IMG/VR virus record: IMGVR_UViG_3300032282_002981
Coordinates: 1-44,421 of that record
From: a virus
Reading direction: 5' to 3' (one strand)
Length of the DNA: 44,421 nt
Part shown: piece by piece, positions 7,749 to 15,401 of the stretch
Numbering within the stretch: position 1 is the first letter of the stretch
Layout of the letters: the number at the start of each line of letters is the position of its first letter
Program-made: the position numbers and the translations under genes
Notes under the pieces: model-generated
The model's database searches: none
Told to the model about the DNA's origin: nothing
Seen by the model: the letters and a program-made list of their open reading frames with translations, nothing else

Positions 7749-8171
7749 TCAATATATAATCGCTCTATCTATGTGTGGCGGAATTGGTTCATCGCCAATT
7801 AAATCCAGTTTGCTTGAAGTGGCACGTTCTGCATTCAACGAATCAAGATATAATTGAGTAAATTTGAATCCACCTTGCGCTACTGCATAGGTACTTGCTA
7901 TGTTAGATATTTCATTGAAAGTAAATGTTCCAGCATTAACAAGCTTCAGCATTTCTTTTGCAATCAACGCACATCCAAATTTATCAATACCTTGTGATGC
8001 TAGCTGGCTGCGTAACCTATCAAACTGTCCAAGGTTAATGCTAGTCATGCCAGCTTTGTTAGATGCAGATGCATTCTCAAAGTTTCCATTGTACTCAACA
8101 ATAGTAGTTTTGAAAATACCAAATTCTTCTTGGGTAACTGATGCAGTTACTATGTTGTTTAATTCAGACAT
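7749..8171 (-). CDS. Unknown small protein between tail-tube and head-completion genes (140 aa)
   Basis: Not recognised. 140 aa, soluble, Ala/Asn/Ser-rich with alternating helices (QFDRLRSQLASQGIDKFG, ALIAKEMLKLVNAG). No motif visible. Its ATG overlaps the stop of the 325-aa tube-like gene by one base (TAATG) and it ends 2 nt before gp4, so it is translated in the same run and is probably a minor structural or assembly protein. No strong ribosome site of its own, which fits translational coupling. Confidence 0.75.
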   Translation of the reverse strand: MSELNNIVTASVTQEEFGIFKTTIVEYNGNFENASASNKAGMTSINLGQFDRLRSQLASQGIDKFGCALIAKEMLKLVNAGTFTFNEISNIASTYAVAQGGFKFTQLYLDSLNAERATSSKLDLIGDEPIPPHIDRAIIY

Positions 8172-9148
8172 TATCCAGGAAACCTTCTAATAACGTTCTC
8201 AAAGAACCTACCAACACTACGACCAACTTCTTGTACACCTCGTGATACAGTACCTGTTGCACCACCTACTGCCGTAACTCCAGTGGTTGCAGGCGGTCCA
8301 TATGCATAGCTTTCATATCGCCATGTGATTGTCCATGTCAATGCAGATCCACCGTTTGCATAGTCCAGTTGGTCTTGGCTAATATCAACTATCTTGGGAT
8401 TGTATAAAGTAATCTGTTGCGATTTATCTTCTGGCTGGCCGTCAGGTGTAGCGGCAACACCTGGTGACGTTATAGTATCAATGTATCCTGTTACATTTCC
8501 CATCACATCTACGTTTGGCATCTGTGTGGTTGTAGGGGCCACGGCTGATCTGCCTGGTGTACCTGGTCCCATCATTTCTTTTGTGATAACAATATGGCTG
8601 GCAAAATTGTCATTAAGTGTTGATGTAGGGCTGAAGTCACCAAAGTTAATACCGTCAATGATACCGCCTTGGCCAAAACCAGTTTTAGGAGAACGCATAC
8701 CGAACTCTGGTACATATCCAGAACCAAGCTGAAATGGTGCTCGCACATTAGGAGCATTATCCCAGTTTTTTGATTTGAAAGCCATGTACGCCATCAGATA
8801 TTGCTGGAAAGCATTATCCTGTGTATCATAGAAAGTCATAGTCAACGGTTCGTAGGAAACATGAGTATTCACGTTCCTACGAATGTTGTACTGATTCAGG
8901 GTTTGTGTTTCGACGGTGATTCGAGGTAGATCTGTTGATTTGATATAAAAACCAATACCGTTAACTAAATTGGCGGCAGCTGATCCTATTAAATTACCAA
9001 CTGCACCACCTGTTACTTCGGCGGTCGGACCAAACTGCATTGTCCACTGATAAAGATTTCTAACTTCAGCAGTCTGACCTGGTCCGTGTTGTACAGCTAC
9101 GTTATCAAATTGGATCAGGCCCTTGCCACCAGTATCAACTGTAGTCAT
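8171..9148 (-). CDS. Tail-tube-fold baseplate protein (gp54/gp48-like)
   Basis: Likely a baseplate/tube-junction protein with the tail-tube fold. In T4, gp48 and gp54 share that fold and form the first rings on which gp19 polymerises. Seen: FYIKSTDLPRITVETQTLNQ near residue 65, a VSYEPLTMTFYDTQDN strand pair, an insertion of ~100 residues (Gly/Pro-rich), then TLYNPKIVDISQDQLDY and ALTWTITWRYESYAYG, the closing strands that resemble tube proteins. 325 aa is near T4 gp54 (320). Position directly upstream-adjacent to gp19 supports this. Which T4 protein it matches cannot be decided by eye. AGGTGAT precedes the ATG. Confidence 0.65.
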   Translation of the reverse strand: MTTVDTGGKGLIQFDNVAVQHGPGQTAEVRNLYQWTMQFGPTAEVTGGAVGNLIGSAAANLVNGIGFYIKSTDLPRITVETQTLNQYNIRRNVNTHVSYEPLTMTFYDTQDNAFQQYLMAYMAFKSKNWDNAPNVRAPFQLGSGYVPEFGMRSPKTGFGQGGIIDGINFGDFSPTSTLNDNFASHIVITKEMMGPGTPGRSAVAPTTTQMPNVDVMGNVTGYIDTITSPGVAATPDGQPEDKSQQITLYNPKIVDISQDQLDYANGGSALTWTITWRYESYAYGPPATTGVTAVGGATGTVSRGVQEVGRSVGRFFENVIRRFPG

Positions 9149-9163
9149 GGGCCATCACCTTTA

Positions 9164-9802
9164 TTATTGAGCGCCGTTAGCGGTTGCTGTTGAAAGTCCA
9201 GTTGCTCTATTTGGTTGTAGTGATAGCTGTGAGCTACCGTTTACAACGTGATCGGCATTATCGTAACGAATTTGCATTGTGATGTTAACAACGTCGCTGG
9301 TTGCATAGTTGTTTTCACCGTACTGCACGTTCTGCAAGAAACAACCAGCTAATGTCCATTCATCAAGGACAATTGGAGTATCGCCTGCTGTGTTTACATT
9401 GTTTCCGCCATCAAGTGCTTCAATCTTCATTGCGAACTTATAGTTGGCGCCTGCAACAGGTGCGCTCTGTGCCGCATGGTTCAACTGACGTTGAAGTTGA
9501 GCAGCAATATTTCTATCTACGTTTCCGCTGATATCATCTTTTACAGTCAATGTAATTGGATCCCAAGTGTGCTTACCTGCAAGGTAAATCTTTGAGTTAT
9601 ATACATCAACAGTAATTTCTTCGTGTGTTAAGTTAGGCTTAGTTACGCTGACAACTTGCGATGTCAATGTACTAGTTGCCGCAAGTCCACCAAAGTTCAA
9701 TAGTGTGACACGGAAACGATAAGCTAACTTTGGCATCAGGATAGGGGAATCGCTTCCGCCTCCTGAGAGCTGTGGTACGCCAAAATTTATAACGGTGGCC
9801 AT
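9164..9802 (-). CDS. gp19: gp19 tail tube protein
   Basis: Major subunit of the inner tail tube, stacked as hexamers inside the sheath. 212 aa versus 163 in T4; the extra residues are an N-terminal Gly/Ser-rich piece and a C-terminal Gln/Asn/Thr tail. Conserved pattern seen: PKLAYRFRVTLLNFGG, ITVDVYNSKIYLAGKHTWDP and WTLAGCFLQNVQYGENNY with closing strands VVNITMQIRYDN. Start ATG at 9802 has AGGAGG 10 nt upstream. It has its own late-type promoter and is insulated from gp18 by a terminator, so tube and sheath can be made in different amounts. Confidence 0.93.
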   Translation of the reverse strand: MATVINFGVPQLSGGGSDSPILMPKLAYRFRVTLLNFGGLAATSTLTSQVVSVTKPNLTHEEITVDVYNSKIYLAGKHTWDPITLTVKDDISGNVDRNIAAQLQRQLNHAAQSAPVAGANYKFAMKIEALDGGNNVNTAGDTPIVLDEWTLAGCFLQNVQYGENNYATSDVVNITMQIRYDNADHVVNGSSQLSLQPNRATGLSTATANGAQ

Positions 9803-9827
9803 TTGGTATTCCTCCTGAATCTATGTT

Positions 9828-9835
9828 TATTTATA
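9828..9835 (-). promoter_or_regulatory. Late promoter of gp19 (perfect TATAAATA)
   Basis: Minus-strand TATAAATA, identical to the T4 late consensus, 25 nt upstream of the gp19 ATG and just downstream of the terminator after gp18. No -35 element, as expected for T4-type late promoters. Confidence 0.8.
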
Positions 9836-9868
9836 CTGCCGGGCTCATATTCATTTAGTACGCCTAGA

Positions 9869-9891
9869 AAAGAGGCCTAGTTGACCTCTTT
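9869..9891 (-). terminator. Rho-independent terminator after gp18
   Basis: On the minus strand AAAGAGGTC pairs with GGCCTCTTT (9 bp, one G-U) around an AACTA loop, followed by TTC. It lies 13 bp beyond the gp18 stop and before the gp19 late promoter. Confidence 0.7.
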
Positions 9892-9904
9892 CCTATGCTA
9901 TCCT

Positions 9905-12268
9905 TTAGACCCCTGCTGGTCCAAGGCTACCGGTATTAACTACACGTATTGGAATGTAGATGAATTCCGCGGCTTTTACAGGAGCAATAGCAACGTCCAC
10001 ATACAACTCGTTTCTATCGATTCGAGCTGGCGTGTTGTTTGTTTCATCGCAAACAACCAAGAAGTCGTACAATGCTCGCTTACTGATCATATCAGTCAAG
10101 AAGTCGTCGAAACGATTCTTAACAGACAAACGTGTCTGCTTGTCGTTTGGTTCAAAGATGAACGGACGAGCTAGTGGCTCAAAACGCTCACGCAAGTAGC
10201 AAACCAAACGTGCTACGTTAACACGATCAAGTGCGCTATCATATGGGTGCAATGTCTTCTGACCGAATACAAACAAGCCCTGTCCAGGGAAGTTTGTCAT
10301 TGGGTTAATACGCTTGATATACAATGCATCGCGCATGCCTTGGCTCAATGCCAATGGCATGAATTCGCTTTCGCTATTCACATAACCAAAGTTTGTTACG
10401 TTGCTTACTGCGCCGCGCTGTAGGCCAGCTGGAGCAAACCATGGATAAGCTACCTGGTCGTTGTAGGCATAAGTGCGCAGTACTGCATGGCTAGCTGGAA
10501 CAACAACGTCATTACCATCAAGGTCTGATGTGATTGCACTTGGATAGTAAACAGCTACGTTGGTATTGCGTGTAACAAGACCGTCTTCGCCATTGACACC
10601 AGCATTGGTACCAGTTGCCCATGTTTCTACTGCTGAACCACGTCCACTTAAACGTAATGGAGTATCGCCGATAATAAACGCAGTTTCCTTGCGGTTTACG
10701 TTCAACTCGATCATTTCGTCGATTGTCTCTGGATATGATGGGCAGGCAATTAAGCTGAAGCTTACTGTTTCATCAGCAAGTACTTCTTCACGAAGAGCTG
10801 CCTGCAAACGCTTGACAACCACACGACGCTGTGCTTTGCGCAACATGTAAGGTGCGCCAGCATTGAAGCCTGAATCGTAGTTGCCTGATTCTGTCTGCCA
10901 GTATGTGCCGTTGTATGTCTTAACATTACCTGTTGAAACGATTGCGTTCCAGCACAGCATGCCAGTTGGGTAGAACAATGGATCTGGTGCATCAACGTCG
11001 ATCAATGTTGCCGCGCCGCCATCTGTATCGTCATTGGCAGTTGTTGTCAAGTCAGCAAACACTACACCCATTGGTGTTGTTTGATCTGAATTGTCATGCA
11101 AGTCCCATGCGGCGCCATTGTATTCATAAATCTTTGGATAGTTTTCCATGTCTGAACTGTCAACCCAGATATCACCAGTTGAAGGACCAGCAGGTGCATC
11201 AGTGTTAATGTATACGTTAGCATTGTCAATTGGTTCCCATCCAAGTGAGCTCTTACGATACAAGTCAACTGTCAGTTCATCGTTGTACCACAATGTACCC
11301 ACTGCCGGTGTACCGGCTGGTTCGTTGGCATTGGCTTCGTATTCAAGATCTTCCCAACCCGATGATGTATAGATGCGCAACTTAAAGGCTGCTGAACCTG
11401 TTGTGGTTTTAGCATACACACGGTTAATAACATTCTGTCCGTTTGTATTAGCTGTTGAATCATCTGGGTAAGCAAGGATAGCAGTCTGAGCAGTTACCCA
11501 TGTACCTACAACCTGACCATTTGCAATAACATACTTCTTCAATGATGGTAAGAAACCATTGTTTGGAGAAGTTGTCTTGAACCATAGTGCGCCAGCGCCA
11601 GATGCATTTGGAATGCTATAGTGAGGAGCAATATTTACAAGTGATGTAACTGCCGCCCATGAACCTGTGGTTTTCTTGTAGATCTGATTTACGTTGGTCT
11701 GTGTTACCCAAGCATAATCACCGTTTGATCCATATCCAGCATCTGGTGCAGTACCGTCTAGATCATCAGCCATTGGCATCAGAAGAGTAACTGGTGACCA
11801 GTTGTCGTATGCATCGCCTGCTGCCGCTGCCACAAAAAGACCAAAACGTGCGGCAGATGTATCCATCCAGTAAGTGCCAGCTGTTGGCTGTGATGTTGGT
11901 TCTACTGAAGTTGGCTCTAGCTGTGCTAGATCAACGTCTGCACGGATAACGTATGCACGATTAGCAAGACCCAAGAAGCTATAGGCTGCATAGAGTCCGT
12001 ATTCGTTTGTTTCGTAACCGTGGATTGGAGTACCGTCAACGATCTTAAACTGTGGCTTGCCGTAACGGATCAAAAGATCACGTTGGCTAGTCAACAATTC
12101 CAAGACATTTGATTGGGTAGTTCCTGATGCAATCGTGGATCCATCCACGCTATATTTGTTTGCCTCTGTAGCAATCGCTATCAGTGGTACTGTGCCGTTG
12201 CCGGCTGAAACGTAGATGCTTTCGTCGATGACGCTAATCGCTACGCCTGGTGAAGTTAAAGTTGCCAT
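9905..12268 (-). CDS. gp18: gp18 contractile tail sheath protein
   Basis: Sheath subunit whose contraction drives the tube through the host envelope. 787 aa from the ATG at 12268 (T4: 659). The ATG is preferred over a TTG two codons upstream because AGGAG is 8-9 nt from it. Conserved C-terminal half: PWFAPAGLQRGAVSNV, KTLHPYDSALDRVNVARL, RFEPLARPFIFEPND, YDFLVVCDETNN and AAEFIYIPIRVV, which form the sheath core. N-terminal MATLTSPGVAISVIDES is also typical. Residues ~120-465 hold about four or five short modules of the form GxxWxx...YxxxxW, an enlarged surface domain. Related modules occur in gp14 and gp15 here. A late-type box lies in the leader and a terminator follows the gene. Confidence 0.95.
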   Translation of the reverse strand: MATLTSPGVAISVIDESIYVSAGNGTVPLIAIATEANKYSVDGSTIASGTTQSNVLELLTSQRDLLIRYGKPQFKIVDGTPIHGYETNEYGLYAAYSFLGLANRAYVIRADVDLAQLEPTSVEPTSQPTAGTYWMDTSAARFGLFVAAAAGDAYDNWSPVTLLMPMADDLDGTAPDAGYGSNGDYAWVTQTNVNQIYKKTTGSWAAVTSLVNIAPHYSIPNASGAGALWFKTTSPNNGFLPSLKKYVIANGQVVGTWVTAQTAILAYPDDSTANTNGQNVINRVYAKTTTGSAAFKLRIYTSSGWEDLEYEANANEPAGTPAVGTLWYNDELTVDLYRKSSLGWEPIDNANVYINTDAPAGPSTGDIWVDSSDMENYPKIYEYNGAAWDLHDNSDQTTPMGVVFADLTTTANDDTDGGAATLIDVDAPDPLFYPTGMLCWNAIVSTGNVKTYNGTYWQTESGNYDSGFNAGAPYMLRKAQRRVVVKRLQAALREEVLADETVSFSLIACPSYPETIDEMIELNVNRKETAFIIGDTPLRLSGRGSAVETWATGTNAGVNGEDGLVTRNTNVAVYYPSAITSDLDGNDVVVPASHAVLRTYAYNDQVAYPWFAPAGLQRGAVSNVTNFGYVNSESEFMPLALSQGMRDALYIKRINPMTNFPGQGLFVFGQKTLHPYDSALDRVNVARLVCYLRERFEPLARPFIFEPNDKQTRLSVKNRFDDFLTDMISKRALYDFLVVCDETNNTPARIDRNELYVDVAIAPVKAAEFIYIPIRVVNTGSLGPAGV

Positions 12269-12276
12269 GTTCAAGT

Positions 12277-12324
12277 CTCCTGAGTATTGGCTTTTCAGCT
12301 GTATCTATTTAGCTGACGCTCAGG
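12277..12324 (-). promoter_or_regulatory. gp18 leader: late-type box between hairpin arms
   Basis: Minus-strand GCTAAATA (12313-12306) is a late-type box 37 nt before the gp18 ATG. Upstream CCTGAG (12324-12319) is complementary to CTCAGG (12284-12279), which overlaps the gp18 ribosome site; an inner CAGCT/AGCTG pair flanks the box. A transcript starting at the box would lack the CCTGAG arm, leaving the ribosome site open. Confidence 0.5.
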
Positions 12325-12376
12325 AAAATGGGTGGTATTTACCAGGAACCTTAAAAATCGTTATCCAGCATGCGCA

Positions 12377-12994
12377 TCATAACACGGCATTGAGCTGTTT
12401 GTATAGTTCGTCAAATGAACGATTGTTATCTACTATATAGTCAAAATTGGTTCCAACCCAGGCAGTTTCGCTAGCATGTATGCCTTCTTGTGTCAGGAAA
12501 CGCTGTGCAGACTCGCTGCCTTTGTTTGCTTGAACAGCAATATCATGCCAATGCGGTAAGATACCGCGCTGTACCCAGATGACCTTGCCGCCTGCTGACT
12601 TGATAGCTTTGATCTCGTTTGGAAACCTGCAATCAGAGATGACAATGTTGTCTTGGCTGGTACGAAGTTTGTTTTCTACGCTGGCAATCCAGATATCATT
12701 GTGGAATCCTTTACGGCACACTTCTGTGCCCCACAACTGTAACACAAGACGAGGAGTTAGGTTAGGCATTTCAAGGCGTTCTGCCCACCACGGATCAATT
12801 TGCTCTCGCCATTCACGTGCGTGTTTGGTGCGACCTTCAAGCATTTCTCGGTCCCAACCAAATACAGCGGCGACAGCATCTTTGAGAGTAGCGGCAAATG
12901 AGTCTCGTCGAAACCCGTGGATGTTAACCAGATAATCTGCGGCTGTGTCTTTGCCGGAACCTATGAAACCGCAGATGCCAATAAGTTTTGTCAT
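12377..12994 (-). CDS. gp1: gp1 deoxynucleoside monophosphate kinase
   Basis: Phosphorylates dNMPs to dNDPs, feeding phage DNA synthesis (T4 gene 1 family). 205 aa versus 241 in T4. Seen: P-loop GFIGSGKDT at residues 9-17 right after the start, the EQIDPWWAERL segment, LVLQLWGTEVCRKGFHNDIW (family-typical GTE/WI region), and DNIVISDCRFPNE, the Walker-B-like DxRFPNE element. The P-loop fixes the start: no other start codon fits upstream of residue 9. There is no Shine-Dalgarno; the ATG lies 6 nt after a -10 box, so the mRNA is predicted leaderless. A nucleotide-metabolism gene set between sheath and neck genes, with its own early-type promoter. Confidence 0.93.
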   Translation of the reverse strand: MTKLIGICGFIGSGKDTAADYLVNIHGFRRDSFAATLKDAVAAVFGWDREMLEGRTKHAREWREQIDPWWAERLEMPNLTPRLVLQLWGTEVCRKGFHNDIWIASVENKLRTSQDNIVISDCRFPNEIKAIKSAGGKVIWVQRGILPHWHDIAVQANKGSESAQRFLTQEGIHASETAWVGTNFDYIVDNNRSFDELYKQLNAVL

Positions 12995-13000
12995 AGTGCT

Positions 13001-13029
13001 ATATTAGCAAAATTAACAATCAAGGTCAA
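13001..13029 (-). promoter_or_regulatory. Sigma70-type promoter of gp1
   Basis: Minus-strand TTGACC (13029-13024), 17 bp, TAATAT (13006-13001). The -35 box contains the TGA stop codon of gp13. Predicted initiation falls on or next to the A of the gp1 ATG (12994). Confidence 0.8.
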
Positions 13030-13763
13030 CCTATAACAATACCAAGTGGCTTTCCGCCTTCTTCGTAAAGTCCAATTGATAGATCTAGTTTTTCTAGTTC
13101 GGCCTGTGCTTCAACTTTGAGATTTTCACCATTCAAACTTGAGCCGCCCTGTGGACCTGCTATCTGTGCAAACTTGCTACGTGCTTCACCTAGCATCATC
13201 TTAGCATGGGCTGTTGAATAATCTTTGATCCACGAACCGGCATACACATCTGTAAACAATGAAACGTCTGGACGGAACATGTAGGCTTGCACAATGATTG
13301 AATCATTCTGTGACTTGATGTTACGATGTAACCTGAGTGTCTTGGTCTGTTCTACCCAGTCAAATATGATTTCTTGACCAAACATCCTACCAAGCAATTC
13401 ACGATACTGCGAATAAATTTCGTAGTTTACTAGTGAACCTGAACCTGTGCTTTGCAGTAGGTATGCGTTAATATACGCCGCGCCAAACGGTTCAAAGGAA
13501 ACACCAGACGATACGCCACCTGCGCCACTGCGGAAAAGATAGCGTACCTGGATGACTTCTTGGGGCAATACGTAAGTGTCCTGTTGGGGCTGTAAATCAA
13601 GAACTAGGTAGCCTTCTTCTACAGAATTAGAACTGCGCTGACGATACTTGCTTATAGCACGATTGATTGCGATGTCGTAGTGATCTCGGTCCAACTCAAC
13701 GTCAACCATGCCGCCACCCAAACGTAGCTCAATTTCGCGGATTATATCGTTTCTTGTTGTCAT
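13026..13763 (-). CDS. gp13: gp13 neck protein (head-tail connector)
   Basis: Neck protein which in T4 assembles with gp14 on the portal after packaging. Assignment rests on pattern: N-terminal RNDIIREIELRLGGGMVDVE followed by HYDIAINRAISKYRQRSSNS, YLVLDLQPQQDTYVLP, and C-terminal WIKDYSTAHAKMMLGEARSK, GGSSLNGENLKVEAQAELEK. 245 aa against 309 in T4. It follows a terminator hairpin so closely that the ATG directly abuts the T-run; GGAGG in the 3' arm, 7 nt upstream, is the ribosome site. Its stop codon lies inside the gp1 promoter. Partner gp14 is 2.6 kb away on the other strand, unlike the usual adjacent arrangement. Confidence 0.82.
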   Translation of the reverse strand: MTTRNDIIREIELRLGGGMVDVELDRDHYDIAINRAISKYRQRSSNSVEEGYLVLDLQPQQDTYVLPQEVIQVRYLFRSGAGGVSSGVSFEPFGAAYINAYLLQSTGSGSLVNYEIYSQYRELLGRMFGQEIIFDWVEQTKTLRLHRNIKSQNDSIIVQAYMFRPDVSLFTDVYAGSWIKDYSTAHAKMMLGEARSKFAQIAGPQGGSSLNGENLKVEAQAELEKLDLSIGLYEEGGKPLGIVIG

Positions 13764-13800
13764 AAAAAAGCCTCCGATAGTATTTAGCTACCGGAGGCTT
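13764..13800 (-). terminator. Terminator hairpin with a late-type box in its loop
   Basis: On the minus strand AAGCCTCCGGTAG (13800-13788) pairs with CTATCGGAGGCTT (13780-13768) over 13 bp with a single G-U, then T6 and immediately the gp13 ATG. It is a strong Rho-independent terminator for the 421-aa gene. The 7-nt loop reads CTAAATA, a late-type promoter box, and the 3' arm carries the gp13 ribosome site GGAGG. The one non-Watson-Crick pair is G-U only on the minus strand (A-C on plus), which fits minus-strand function. Confidence 0.85.
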
Positions 13801-13816
13801 GCGTGACAGCGACGGA

Positions 13817-15082
13817 TTACTTGTATGCCCTTAGCAGTATGGTATGCTCGTTAGTACGTCCGTTGAGCGCAATATCTGTGCTCTTGACTTTTTCCAACCA
13901 CTTACGTGCCGCTGGCTTGCCAAGTGTAAGGAACTCTTTGAGCTGTACCTCTGGCTTGCGCAGGGTCTTTTGACGGCTGTCTTTTGTACTAAACCCTAGC
14001 AAGCTGGCTCCTTTGACGGAGAGCACTTTGCTATAATCGTCTGCTACATAGATACCAATCTTGCGTGTCTTGACGTTGTACACCCAAATTTCGCTTGAAC
14101 CAATCAGCTTGGTTGGGTCAATACTAACCAGTCCAGTCGCATCGTCTTTCTTGAGGAACTTGATGCCCTTGACTTGCTTCTCAAGCGGAACAGGCTTGCG
14201 CTTACGTGGCGCACGTTCTGCTTTCTTGACGGTACCATAGCTGTTAGCGGCGTCAACCACAGTGGTCCACATCTCAATCGTGCTCTTGATCTGCTTCTTG
14301 CTAAGATGCCTGTAGCCTTCAACTAACTGCTCTTCGTCATCTGAACGTTCAGACACCTTCTTAGAGATTGCTTCCTGTAGCTCAAGATATTCTTCTAGCT
14401 TGGGTTCGGCCCACTTTAGCACATCACCGACTTGGTTCTGATGCAGGTTAAACTGCTTGAACAAGCCAAACACGTTTACCTTACCAGTGTGTCCATTGCC
14501 TACAAACTCGTCAACGAGCCCTTCAGCTTCACCAAGACACTCACCTAGCTTTTCTCGCATGCGCTCCTGGATAGTAGGCTGGTAACCTTTTGGCTTTTCA
14601 TTCTTTTCTTCTTTGTCAGCTTCATCTGCAAGGAACTTCTTGTACTCAATCTCAGCCAGCTTGATAGCCTTGACAAGATAGCGCAGGGTACTGTAAGGTA
14701 CATGGCCGCCGCGCATGATAACACGTGAGATCCAGCCTGCTGTACGACTAAGGCGCCAGTCTTGCATTTTCTTATAACGCTCAATCAAATGCTTGCGCTT
14801 GGGCATAGCACCAATCAGCTGTTCGGTCCACGCTCGTGCATCTGCGCCTTCACAGTTATACGAATACCAATTGTAGATACGGGCCATTTCAATCGTTTCA
14901 AGCACACGATCCTGGGGAGGCACTGGCTCATCGCCCACATACTTGATCTCACCAACTGTGACTTTGACGGGTTTGAGCTTGAACGCCTGCGTAAGCGGAC
15001 GCAACGGTAAAGGAGTAGACGTGTCCGCAAATACCATCTTGGGTGCAGGCGATGCGATTCGTTTTGATTGCAGTCTTGCCAT
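13817..15082 (-). CDS. Unknown phage protein (421 aa) with own early-type promoter
   Basis: Not recognised. Basic, soluble, 421 aa. Helical segments dominate residues ~55-270 (many Lys/Glu, including DEADKEEKNEKPK), followed by a basic patch APRKRKPVPLEKQ near 290 and a C-terminal beta-rich part (SSEIWVYNVKTRKIGIYVAD) ending at a terminator. AAGGAG sits 8 nt before the ATG and a TTGACC-17-TATAAT promoter 28 bp upstream. The promoter type suggests early expression, so a host takeover or replication-accessory role is more likely than a structural one. Basic patches would allow nucleic-acid binding; that is a guess. Confidence 0.82.
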   Translation of the reverse strand: MARLQSKRIASPAPKMVFADTSTPLPLRPLTQAFKLKPVKVTVGEIKYVGDEPVPPQDRVLETIEMARIYNWYSYNCEGADARAWTEQLIGAMPKRKHLIERYKKMQDWRLSRTAGWISRVIMRGGHVPYSTLRYLVKAIKLAEIEYKKFLADEADKEEKNEKPKGYQPTIQERMREKLGECLGEAEGLVDEFVGNGHTGKVNVFGLFKQFNLHQNQVGDVLKWAEPKLEEYLELQEAISKKVSERSDDEEQLVEGYRHLSKKQIKSTIEMWTTVVDAANSYGTVKKAERAPRKRKPVPLEKQVKGIKFLKKDDATGLVSIDPTKLIGSSEIWVYNVKTRKIGIYVADDYSKVLSVKGASLLGFSTKDSRQKTLRKPEVQLKEFLTLGKPAARKWLEKVKSTDIALNGRTNEHTILLRAYK

Positions 15083-15109
15083 GTTGGCTCCTTATGTGTT
15101 CAATGTGTA

Positions 15110-15138
15110 ATTATACGAGAGAACCAGATTGTGGTCAA
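15110..15138 (-). promoter_or_regulatory. Sigma70-type promoter of the 421-aa gene
   Basis: Minus-strand TTGACC (15138-15133), 17 bp, TATAAT (15115-15110). The -35 box overlaps the TGA stop of the 88-aa gene upstream, the same arrangement as at gp13/gp1. Confidence 0.88.
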
Positions 15139-15401
15139 CCCCAGTCTTTGAAATCACCGTTGCGCTCGTTATTTTCGTACCCAGCCATGTATTCAGCAAT
15201 TTCAGCTGGAGTGAGATTCACGATACGATCGCCACGGCTAGTGCCTTCTGGATACCAGTGTGGTTCAGGGCCACGGCGATAGTAACTATCTGCTGAGCCA
15301 CGGTCATAAAGTCCACCATGACGCTCACGATCAAACGGACGTTCGTCCTTGAAACCCAACGGGGTCATGCCAGCAAGGGCCTGGACTTGTGGTGTCTTCA
15401 T
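15135..15401 (-). CDS. Small hydrophilic phage protein (88 aa)
   Basis: Function unknown. Rich in Arg, Asp, Gly and Tyr: GLYDRGSADSYYRRG, PEPHWYPEGTSRGDRI, then a short helix LTPAEIAEYMAGYENN. No Cys, no hydrophobic segment. AAGGAGG 8 nt before the ATG is one of the strongest ribosome sites in the window. The ATG overlaps the stop of the 131-aa gene by one base (TAATG), so both are made from the promoter at 15824-15852. Its composition looks like an adaptor or binding protein made early, but this is not demonstrated. Confidence 0.82.
   Translation of the reverse strand: MKTPQVQALAGMTPLGFKDERPFDRERHGGLYDRGSADSYYRRGPEPHWYPEGTSRGDRIVNLTPAEIAEYMAGYENNERNGDFKDWG

Noticed and set aside
12269-12274. 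TTG start for gp18 two codons upstream of the ATG
   Set aside because: The ATG has the better ribosome-site spacing and begins the usual MATLTSPGV sheath N-terminus; a TTG one codon before the ATG of the 30267-31937 fibre gene was rejected likewise.
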